Shown piece after piece: positions 23,801-35,800 of a DNA stretch of 64,000 nucleotides; position 1 is the first letter of the stretch, and each line of letters begins with the position of its first letter. A program made the translations under genes and the position numbers. The notes beneath the pieces were generated by a model. It had not been told where the DNA came from. It was given only the letters and a program-made list of their open reading frames with translations, and made no database searches. The stretch lies in contig NC_092674.1 of assembly GCF_964355755.1 (NCBI RefSeq), forward strand, positions 22,842,001 through 22,906,000, written 5' to 3'. The DNA comes from Antedon mediterranea (taxonomy: Eukaryota; Echinodermata; Crinoidea; Comatulida; Antedonidae).

Positions 23801-26800
23801 TTTCGGAACTTGTGTGTGCAACCAAGTTTTATGATACTTCAGGATGTACATACTGTATAGAGAAATATTGTTGTTACCCCATTTTAATGGGGTTCGATTG
23901 TTAGTCCTGTATAATTATTTGCCTACCATTAGGTAACCATACATGATGATTTTCTCATTGTATTCCCAAAGTGTAAAGTCTTTGATTGGTGGCTTTAATC
24001 GTTCCTTCTCTAAGAATTCTAACTCTTCCAACTTTATCTTCTCGGATGCTGACACTTTGGCTTTTCTGCAACATTTCCGCCGCCTCCACAGCTTTTTTAA
24101 GAATCTTGAAAAGAATTATAATAATTGTTTGAAAAAGATATCGCACGCCATTTGACTAAGAATTGGTTGGTAACATCAACCTTATCAATCAAGAGGATTT
24201 TTAGTTGGTAAAATGCTAAGTACAGTATATTTCTTATATATCTATATGTCTGTTTTTGTTTTTGACGTCTGAGTTAGTGAAAAACTAAGTACTGTATGTA
24301 CTTTAGAAAAAATATCTCATGATGTTGTAGGTCTGACAGAGTATGCTCTACTCTCCTTCTAAGAAAGGTTTAGTAGTTTAGTCACTAACTATAGTTAGGT
24401 GACTAGTAAACCTTTCACAAATTCCTTAAAGTATTCGTAGCTAGGTACTTTGGGTAAGCCTTCATATACTGTATGGCATAGGCCTAAAGTCTAAACATAC
24501 TTTCTTTTGTGAACACTTACGGAATGATTAAATCTTTAAGGAACTTTGGAAAAGGTTTCATCAGCATCAGAACAAAGACTTGAAGTGAGAGTAAGGACAT
24601 GCAGTTGTCGTCGGCACAAGGATCCATAAACTTGTCACCCATATTGAGAAATCCATCATCTGTTGTCAACTGAAAACCAAATGTAGTTTATTGATAACTT
24701 ACTGTATGGCTCAGGTTTGAATAAACTAAGACTGGATTGGGAATATTGCATTTTTAAAGATATTATTGTCCCCCGAAAAAACTATTTTAAATTTAATTTG
24801 TGGAATATGCCATTTTCATGTCACACAATAGTTAATCACTTTGACCACAAATTGAATAAAAAACTTTACTTTAAAAAAATTTGAGTAAAAGCCAAAAAAA
24901 ATAGTCAAATTGGTTTTTTTTAGGTTTTTTAGATAAATTTATTTATTTTTTTGAAATGATTGTGTTTTTTCTTCTACGGAAGTAAATAACTTTATTAAAA
25001 CTACAAAATGGTATTTTCAAAGTCTGATTTTAATAATCTTCATTTTTAATTTTTTAAGGGGACAAATACATCTTTAAGTATTTTTAAATTTTAAATTACA
25101 GCATTTGTTCAGCGAACTAGATACACCATATTAGACTGTCCTTCAAAACATGACTTTATGTAACCTATTGGTGATTTTATTGATTTTAAGATCTTGATAA
25201 TGAAACAATTTTCGATTGCTTTAGGAGAATAAATTATATTTCTTTTTTTTCTACTTAAGCATTCTTTTATTATATCCATTTGTTTTTTTTCTTTTAGCTT
25301 TTTTTAACTTAATAATAATGATTAATACAAAAAATTAAACATACATCACGAAAGAATGCAATGTAAAAGAGTGAAGTGTAACTGTTGACAAACTGGAACG
25401 CAAACAGCTTAATAATGAGGGCATCTTCATACATGGTTTGTGTCCGATGATTCTCTGTTCAAAAAACAAGAAAAAAAGAATAATTGTTGTGAAGTAGCGT
25501 TGTATCCTTAGGCAAGACACTTAACTTTAACGTTTGTCTCTCTCCACCCAAGTGTACAAATTGGTACAAATTTGCAATGATTACTAGCTACAAAAAACGA
25601 CAGGGGTATATATGTACAGCGCTTAGAGGTTTCACAACTTTAATTTCTGTCTGCACGATCAAACTTTATGTTACAAAAAAATGTGATGCCCATAGTGACA
25701 TATCACCCCCATATTTGGGCACATCACACTTTCTTAACTAAAAAGTATCACTTACCCCAGTCAGTAAGCTTGTAAGCAACATATTCATATATTTTTCCTA
25801 GTGTCATGATGCATGTGGAGTTCAGAATGGTACTCATCAGCGAGGCATAGAGTAGTTGCTCAACAGATGACCCGTCACGGAATAGGTACGACATTATTAA
25901 CCGATACAGGATAACAGATATGGCGCTGGCTATCACTAATGAGGCCTAAAAAATAATAGGTTATGATACTTTCTTTACTATCCCATTTCCATTTTAAAAT
26001 CTAAAGGTCAAATTTTGACTAGGAACACAAGTCAACAGTAGCCATTGTTTGATGGCTTGATCACAAGTGATCCGGTCCACTGCTACTTCCTGGAAATCTG
26101 TTTCTAGGTGACGTCATACTTTTTTGTAGCGTGATCGAGATATACAGCCCCTTCGTCGCGGTTGATTGCGTTAGCCCCCCTCTTTCGGATTTGGATTGCC
26201 TCTCTGATTCTACGCTTAAATGGGTTAGAGTCTCTGTCAAGAATTTTGGCCCCCTAACCCATTTAAGCGTAGAATCAGAGAGGCAATCCAAATCAGATTT
26301 CCAGGAAGTAGCAGTGGACCGGATCACTTGTGATCAAGCCATCAGCCAAGATGGCGAAAGCTAAAGAAAGTGAGTAATTTCATTTGGATTTGTCAAACAA
26401 AATGATTTATTTATTATCTACAATCCTACAAAATGCACGTATTTACTGTACTGTATGTTGTCATTCTCCATTAACTTCTTTGGGACAACCCTATTCAGGT
26501 GACTAAATGTATATTTTCATATAAAATAAACCAAGGAAAAATATATGTTATATTATGGCCAACACCAATTAAGGGGACATGTCCACTATTAATGGGACAC
26601 TTTTTTAAGGGTCTACTTATTAGTGCCATCACATGCAATGCCCACATGATGTTTCCATTACCCAATATTAATTCAAACTGTTTTAAGATAGCATTCTTAC
26701 ACTGTGGTATTGCACAGCAAATTATTCACAATAGCTGCGGTGAAGTTTAAAGGGCAATCAAATACTTTTTTTGTTAATTTATTTTTTTGATAGATTGAAA

Positions 26801-29800
26801 ACTTACCATGAATATAAGAATACTAAATGATGTCATAAATTTTAGAAACTGCTTGTAGAATGGGTAGTACCAATCTGGCAAATTAGACACTGGGTCCTGA
26901 GAAAAAAATAAAATTTATTGTCTATAATGTCAAATAAAAAATAGTAAATTCCTCCTTTTAGAGGAGTGAGCATGTTATTGAAAAGTATATACAGTATTGT
27001 ATATGTTAGTTATAGCTATTATTATGTTGTACACCAAAGATAATCCACTAAGAACTTCCAGTGGGGTCCGGGCAGTACACCAGGAGGCGATTCCTACTCT
27101 TTTCGAAGAGTGTACTGTGTCCTTTTACATGCACAACATGTTGCACACAGGACCAACTGCTTAACATGATGGTGCACTATCTACATGTATTCCAACCTGC
27201 TAGTTTGAACACACAAAAAGATCTAGGTGATGGGATTCGAAACATGGACCAAAGGAAACTTACGGTACTTCACGGTTCAATGCAGAACGCAGTGACTACC
27301 ACTAGTAGTAGCTGACTGCACTATATGCTGTTCTCTATGTTTTATGTAAATTACACAAACCAACAGTGGTGTTGGTAGTCTATGAGTGACGCTTACCTGG
27401 ATAAACCAACATAAGCCTCTCTCTCCGACGAGAGGTAAACATTACGAAAAGAAGAACATTAATAACATTAATTTTTCCCCACCCCCGTCGGATAATGGAT
27501 CAGTCCGCCACCAGTACGCCCTCAAGTGAGACACACCCACTTATCATCGTCATCATTTCTCAAGACCACCTGCCTGAGGGGACGGTAGGGAGGGCGTTTA
27601 TCCAGGTAAGCGGCACTCATAGACTACCAACACCACTGTTGGTTTGTGTAGTCTATATCGTGCCTAGCTTACCTGGATAAACCAACATAAGCCAGTGTAG
27701 CACCGGACTAGAGTCTAGTCGGAGGCGGGAGGCAAGGTAAACATTGTCATACATACCTAGTGTCTGGGCTTCAAGATTGAAGCCGCCACCGTAGACTGGT
27801 TTGCGGAGGTATCCGACAGGTAGTGGGATGTGAAGGTGGACTGTGATCGCCACCATGCCGCTTGCAGGATGTCTGGAAGGGGCACCCCAGCAAACAGCGC
27901 CCATGAAGCGGCTATGCCACGCACTTGGTGCATATGTGCCGGAGGAGGCGTATTTGTGGAGTCGTAACCAGCCCGGATGGCTGCCACGACCCAGTTTGCC
28001 AGCGTCGACCGAGCAGCCGGTCGGAAGGGTGCAACTGTCGATACGAACAGATGTGACGCTGAGACCCGAATGGACTCTGTGCGTTTGATGTAAAACTTTA
28101 GTGCCCGCACCGGGCACCAAAGTCTGTCTTCCTCAACCCCTGAATATGCAGCAATGGTGGGAATAAACACAGTCGGCGGCGAGAAGTTCAATGTCTGAGA
28201 TTTTGCAAGGAAATCTTTTCTAAAAACCAACCGCGCGCCACCCCGTTCAAACCTGATGTGCCCTGGCTCCAGAGAAAGAGCATGCAGTTCACCTCTGCGC
28301 TTGCACGAGGCTAGTGCAATCAAAAAGGCAGTTTTGAGAGTCAGGTTGTAAAGTGATGCCCTACTCAGGGGCTCGAAGGGTGGACGCATAAGAGCGGCTA
28401 GGACGACATTGACGTCCCAACGTGGAATCAGGGCCTTAGTAGGAGGCCGTTCTCGAAACATCCCGCGAAGCAAACTGGAAATTGCAGGGGATGAAGAGAT
28501 GGTCGAGCCGTCTTTAAAATTCGGAATTACTGCAGCCAAGGCAGACCGATAGCCGGATACGGTGCGAACCTGCAGACCTGACTCAAACAGGTAATGTAGG
28601 AAAGCGCAGACCTGGCCCAAAGTCACTTTCATAGGGTCGGTCTTCTGGCGCTTGCACCATTCGAAAAAGTGTTTTAATCGGCTATTGTAGACAGCAAGAG
28701 TGGATTCCCGTCGGGATTTCGCCGCGAGGGCGGCCGGACCATCTGGAATGCCTGAGTCTCTGAAACGATCCCTGACAATGGCCATACAGTCAGGTCGAGG
28801 GATATGAGGTTCGGTAGAGCAAACCGAGCTCGGCCCTGCGTCAGCAAGTCGTTCCGAATCGGAAGACGTAACGGCTGATCGTACAGAAGGCCTAGAAGCA
28901 GTGGAAACCACGGCTGCCTGGGCCAATACGGCGCTATTAGTAGGACTCGGCATTGATGGCGCTGAATGTGCGTCAGGACCAGTGGCAGTATTGAAATCGG
29001 TGGAAAGGCATATGCCCAAAGGTTGTCCCATGGTATGGACAGGGCATCCACCGCCCACGCATGTGCATCCCGATATCGACTGCAGAACGTCGGGAGCTGC
29101 GTGTTGCCTGACGTCGCAAACAGATCTACATGGGGCCGCCCAAAGTGGTTGAAGATCTGGGTGGCGATTATTGGAAGAAGACGCCATTCCGTAGGACGTA
29201 GAAGTGGACGGGACAGTGCGTCCGCCACTATGTTCAGACGACCCGCAATGTGGGCCGCTGACAGTTGGATGTTGTGTCTTATACACCACATTAGCAACGT
29301 CCACGTGTGGCAACATAGCGTGGGGGACCGTGTACCCCCTTGCCTGTTTATGTATGCCACGACGGTTGTGTTGTCGGAATTGACGAGAACATGGCGATTT
29401 GCCAGATGGGGAAGAAGAGCCTCCAATGAGCGCTCGACTGCCCAAAGTTCGAGCAGGTTGATGTGGGCGCGCGTCTCCTCGGGCGACCAGAGGCCGGAGA
29501 CGGTATGTGACCGCCCCAGCCTACTTCGGATGCGTCCGTTTCCACACGGACATCCGGAATTGACCTTTGTATAGGTGTGCCCACAAGTAACCTGTCTTCC
29601 ACGAGCCACCATTCGAGATGCGAGATAATGAACGCATTCGTTGGAACCACCTTGTGTAGAGAGTCTGATCTTGGGCGGTATGCTGCCAGAAGGTGCAGAT
29701 ATAGAGGCCGCATCCTTAACCGGCAGAACGGAACGAGGGCGACGAAGCTGGCCAGTGACCCCAAGGTGCGTAGCCAGTCGTACGCCGTCGGAGCCTGAGC

Positions 29801-32800
29801 ATTGATAAGATGTAGCACTGCAGTTCTTGCCTTGGCCACACGCTCGATGGATGGGCACGCACGGCCCGTAACCAAATTTATTTGGGCTCCGAGATACAGA
29901 GGGTTCTGAGAAGGGAGAAGACATGACTTCTCCTCGTTTATTATGAACCCTGCTTGTTCCGTCACGAGGCGGACAAAAGATAAGCTGCTCAGCAGCTGGT
30001 CCCTGGACTGGGCCACGATCAACCAATCGTCTAAGTACATGAACACTCTGATGCCGTGTTGATGAAAGAACGCCGCCAGGGTTCTCACTAGACGAGTAAA
30101 CACTCGTGGGGCCGTTGAGAGGCCGAACGGCAGAGCTACGAATTGGTATACCTGATCGTGAATGCGAAAGCGCAGCCAACTCTGGTGTTCTTGCGCAATA
30201 GGCACGTGAAAGTACGCGTCTTTCAAGTCTATTGTGGCTGCCCAGTCCCCTCGTCTTAGCCCCAACAGGATAGATGAGACAGTCTCCATCCTGAACCTGC
30301 GGGGCCGGATGTACCGCTTGTTCAGACTTTTGAGGTTTAGGATGGGTCGCCAATCGCCCGATTTTTTCTGGGCGAGGAAAACGGTGGATTCGTGTCCCGG
30401 GATCGTAAGTTGTTCCTTTTGAACATGCACCACAGCTCCTTTCTGGAGCAGTGCTTCGAGGCCCGTCATGAGCGCTTGACTCTTTTCCGGCTCTGACGGA
30501 ATCCTCGTGTGCCGGGCACCTCCGCTCACCGGAGGGCTCGAGAATTCGATACGATACCCGTGTGTCACGGTGGAGAGAACCCATCTGTCTGTGGTCAGGG
30601 TCTCCCAAACCCGTGAAAACCGTTTCAAGCGACCCCCCACCTGCCCGCCCTCGCTTGGAGGGACGGGCGTCCCCGGGCCGTCACCGGCGCTTCACATTAT
30701 AATACCGGCGACCACTCCTGTTGGTGGCGCCTTTGCCACCCCTATTTCGCATTCCGCGAGGGGGGTGTGAAGCCTGTCTTGATGTAGAAGCCTGACTTTG
30801 CATAGGCTGAGCCGGTGGCGGCGGGGGAGGCTGCATCTGCTGAGGAGCCGGGACAGGCGGCGGTCGTGCGGCTGTCCTTGAGCGTGAATTGCTAGCTCGG
30901 CGTTTTTGCGGGAAGCGCGCTCTTGTCTCCCGACGAGCTTCCCTCTCACGAGCCCATTTATCCTCCTTCTGTGAGAAGGAGCCAAAGAACAAGTCCTGCG
31001 CCCCGAAGGAGTCAGACGTAGTAAACCTACGGAAATCGGTCGGTGCGATGTCAGTTGCACCCAAGACGTTAACGCGACGGGCCGCGGCCGCAGATAATGA
31101 GATCGTTGCCTGTTGATCAACAACCAGGCCCATGATCTGCTGTAGTAGAGCTATCACGTCCGAATCGCCCTGGGGCGGATGTTCTGGATCAGCCAGAAAG
31201 GATAGCAAGTACCCGGCCATAGAGGCGGCTCTAAGCGTCTCGCGTGCGGCCCTGTCGACGGACGTAAGGACGTCCTCTGTCCGGGATTCCGAAAGCTTAA
31301 AAAAATTAGTCCTGGACGGGTCCAGGTTCTGGTCCTCACGGACCCGTTCCTTCGCTGCCTCCGGGACGCTCGGCGCCGCGATGTACAGTTCGAATTGTTT
31401 CTGCGGCACCGGAAAAGCCGATGACAGGCTATAAGGCATAGGCCTACGAATCTTGGACTCCTTAGCGATCAGCTCCACACGTTCCACAAGTTCTGGATCG
31501 AGAGGCGTAACCGGGCACGAAGATACCTTCTTAAAGGGCGTGCGTACGCCAAAAGTGGAAAACCGCTTAGACGAAGGAGTATGCTTAGGCTCGCGATACG
31601 TGAAATTGACGCCGAGAAAGGACAGCACCGCGGGGACCGTCCGCATAACTAGCGCCTGCAGACCTTCCTCCCCTGGCCCGGCCTGCTCTCGTAAGCTATC
31701 TCTATCATCGTCAGAGAGCGAGGCCATCGTCCTGTCACTATCGTAATCCCTTTGCCGGACGGACGAACCATCGAAAAACGAGGTCTGCTGTGGGCCAACA
31801 TCAATGTATGGAATATGGGGAGGAGGTCTAATCTGAGAGGGTACCTCAGGCTCATCCCTCGGCAGAGCTCTCACAGCTGCAACAATGGCTTGCAGTAACC
31901 CCGGAGAAAACTCATTCACCCCCGGAACCGCAGAGGCCGCAGCCGGTGCAGGCATATCTGGAAGGCTAACTTCCGGCGCGACGACAGGAGGGCCTGCCGT
32001 ATCAACGGTACCCACCTTCGAAGGTGGTACCGCTTCCGTGCGCTCTTTAGGCTTAGGGAGCGATTTGAACTTGGACGGTGTCCAGCGGACACAAACATCG
32101 CACGGCGACAACTCGGTACACGTGCGGCAATTTATACACTCCAAGTGGCGGTCCCACTTCACGGTAGAGCGGGGACCCCTACATTTAATACAGTCCTGCT
32201 TAGGCATGGTGATCTAACAGACCTACTTTTCCCTACTAGCCTAACGAACAACAAAAGATCTTCCAGTATTTCTATCTAGGTGAAACACACTGGATAACGG
32301 CTTACAACGCTAAATTTTAACTCCTGGCAACCAGCCAAGGGTAACGATTCTAAACGTATCCACCACAAGATAACGATCTACTACACTTAGCTTCGTTTTC
32401 TTGCTCTATTCTTCTCTTCCAGTCTACAGTATAAAGGTCTTTATCGCAAATTCCTCAGGAATTCCAGGAATGTGTTCAAAAAAGACGTACGTACACAACG
32501 ACGTTACGAAAAGAAATGATGACGATGATAAGTGGGTGTGTCTCACTTGAGGGCGTACTGGTGGCGGACTGATCCATTATCCGACGGGGGTGGGGAAAAA
32601 TTAATGTTATTAATGTTCTTCTTTTCGTAATGTTTACCTCTCGTCGGAGAGAGAGGCTTATGTTGGTTTATCCAGGTAAGCTAGGCACGATATAGACTGA
32701 CCTACTATTATTACCAGCTTTTCTGGTGCAATCAAATTACAGTCCATCATGACTTCAAACTGAAACATTAACTTAATTATAATTCTTACCGGCCTTTCTT

Positions 32801-35800
32801 TGGTGCCATAAAACTGAGGTCTATCAGGTTCCGAGACCTCAAACTGATCCACGTCCCATTCATATGCTAATCTTGAGTTGGTTCTTTTCCATATCTCTAA
32901 AAACACTGTACCTAATTTACAATTGTAAGAAATAGTTGTATAATTTGTTTGTGGATTCGTCAAACTTTCATTCCTTACAAATATGACTCTAATGATTGTC
33001 TTTTACATCGTTGGTATTACTTCAAGGGCGTTTTAATTTTGTTCTAGATAGGTCAACCGCATGGTAATAATATATAAGTCATAGCTGATAAATGCTAAAT
33101 TAATTATTAAAGGCCTTTAGACAAAATAATATTGAAATAATAAGTGTATAATGATGCTTATTTGTTTAATTCAGAAATGTTCCGCTTGTGTATTCACAGT
33201 AGTATAGAAGTTGACTTACCCCAAAGACAAATGATGAGTGCATAAAATGGTGTGGCTTTGCTGTCAAAAGAGTTTTTGAAGACTGATAGCATATCAAATG
33301 CCAGGTCTGCAAGGCTGGACAAAGATATATTTATTAATGTTATGTATCAATCGAAAAGGCAACTTGCTGAAAAAATGACAATGCTGTGGGTATCAGTGGC
33401 TGGTTATAGATAGATACAAATAAAATAAGACCAGTCAGAGAGTTGCAACCTTCGCCTTTTTTACAGTTTAAAATGATTACTTTCTTACCTTCCTTCAGCA
33501 TTTGCAATTTCTGAGGTAACATTAGCCAAATAACCGATGTCTTCTGATTTGTTGTATAAACTAATGTTTTGTTCAAGTTCACTCTGGAGATCCTCTAAGT
33601 CACTTATTCTTTGTTCCTCTGTATCTCTGTCATGTCGATACTGATCAACACTGACAAACAATAATATAAAAAAAATTTTATTGGTTTTTAGGCGCATGTT
33701 CATGTCAGGAAGAAGATCATAGTTTTAAAGTCCCTTATTTTTTAGTTTTCGTTTTTTAAAGTCTTTTTTATATAATCTTAAAATATAGATTAAAATTATC
33801 TCAGTCTTATCTTTTAGGTCTCCACCTCCACCAATTATGATACATATATACATAAGTATGGCATAAGTGTGGCATTTCAAAAAGATATTTGAATAGCCGT
33901 AGTAATATTACTAATGGTGTGTAAGAGAAACAACACATTTAAGTTTACCTGAGTAACAATCCGTATATCCATAAAGCTACACCCAGTAAGACAGGTAGCC
34001 AAAGCATAGTGGTCATGCAGCCAATCCATGCAAAATAAAGGGCTACCTTCTCACCAAAGTAATTACGTATTTTCCACATTGGTTGAAACTTAAAGAACTT
34101 TACCCATGTTCGCTGCAAGTCCTATAAAACAAAGAATTGTAAATTATGTAAACTTGAGTTGAACAGTTTAAATGGTTATGAAACTTTTACAAAATTTGAA
34201 TAGCCATATATTAAATATGTAAATAATTTTTTAAACTGAGAGAGCAACAGAAGTTTTGCTATTTAATATTTTTCCCCCATATTGAAGATATCTACAGTAA
34301 TATGTATGATATTCTTGAAAGTTTTGGATGTTATCTTACAAGCAAACAAAAAAGTATCAAGGATAATGGAATACAGTACCTCTCTAGGGTCAAGCTTTGG
34401 GTCAAACGGTATTTTAGCCTCCGTCGCCTTAAGCTCAGCCTCTTCCTCATCATCAAGATACTCAAACGGAGATTCCTCATGGAGTACAAATCCATCCTCA
34501 TAAGCTCCTTTCATCAACATGAAGGGAAGACCTAGATGAATAATAATTACTTTGAAATTAATATGTGAGCAATAGAGAGAAATCAGTTTCTACAGATCTA
34601 AATTAGACAACATATTGGGTTGGCTTTTTGTTTTTTTGGTAATTCACCTCACGATATTAAATAAATAAACGAATCAGCAAATTAACATTGAAAAATCCAA
34701 CCCTGTTGTTAATTGATAATGTACTTATATAATAATAACAATTTTGTTTTAAATTGAACAATAATGTACAAACAAATATAATAATATATACATTCATTAT
34801 TTTTTAATAATTAATTAATTGGAAAATTCCTGGATTATTGTTACCTTGTCTTCGCATGGAGTCTTTGTCCCTTTTCTCAGCTTTAAGATTTATAAGCATT
34901 GAATCAACCTACAGTACATTGAACAAAATCAGGTTATACCTCAATATAGGCCTACTATTCTAAAATAATATTTGTCTTCAATTTATAAATCAATCGTAGG
35001 TCCTTTAAAAATTACAATAGGCTTAGGCTATATTCAATCTGAGGTCAATTCAATTGCCCGATAAAAATAGAATGAAAAATGGGTATAGAGTGGGAAGAGT
35101 GAAATTTCACTCATTCCTTGGTATAGTGTTTAAGAAACGACCATTCACACTAAAATCACTCTGAGTGATCGAAAAATGTAACATTGCCTAGAGTTTTCCC
35201 AGGCTGCTGGACTGAGTGTGAACACAGATTTAAGCTCTGTCGACACTATCAAACTCTGTGTGTCTCCATTTATGGACATGTTGTCATATTACTACCATAG
35301 TTGGACATACCACTGCCATATTTGGGCACAACACACTTTTTTTGTCAAAAATTTTGATTAGACAGAGCTTTATGCCGGTAATACCTACAATATACAAATT
35401 ATTAACTTAATTATTTTTATCAAAGATACAGAGAGAAGGAACAGAAAGAATTGTTTCATATTCCCCTTTCTCAAGACTGCCCACTCCAAAACAATACTAC
35501 CTGTAGTTAGTAACATTTATTATGTTGAATGACATATTAGTAATATTATAATATATATTGTACAGTATATATAATTTGTACGTGAATATATTGCATCAAT
35601 TATAATTACAAAGCTTTGCATAATAGATACTAATTACATGTGCCATTGATAATTACTGTAATATAACTCTATAAAGAATAATAAAATTAGTATATGGTTG
35701 CCAAGGAACAAATAATGAGAATAATATCTACAGTACGTTTATATAATTCATCAACATCAATAAATAAAATGATTTACATTATTGACAATGACATACTAAA

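Larger units (their letters stand above)
27353..32698 (-). mobile_element. Nearly intact DIRS-type tyrosine-recombinase retrotransposon
   Basis: A 5.35-kb, clearly more GC-rich element lies inside an anoctamin intron, in the same orientation as the gene. It has ~170-bp inverted terminal repeats (27391-27560 and 32512-32681) that look identical. It also has an internal complementary region (27600-27693) whose two halves are complementary to the two outer ends, and three coding blocks: gag-like, RT/RNase H and tyrosine recombinase. This architecture defines DIRS elements, which integrate a circular DNA by recombination rather than with an integrase; accordingly no target-site duplication is seen. 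One frame break in RNase H suggests this copy is not fully autonomous. Matching ITRs suggest a recent insertion. Confidence 0.92.

Noticed and set aside
26061-26364. Overlapping ORFs on both strands at the foldback element
   Set aside because: They encode near mirror-image peptides because the DNA is an inverted repeat. No independent coding signal.
28966-29574. Long plus-strand ORFs inside the DIRS region (also 27843-28088, 31132-31746, 31885-32217)
   Set aside because: They are antisense shadows of the GC-rich recombinase, RNase H and gag-like ORFs and show no family motifs.
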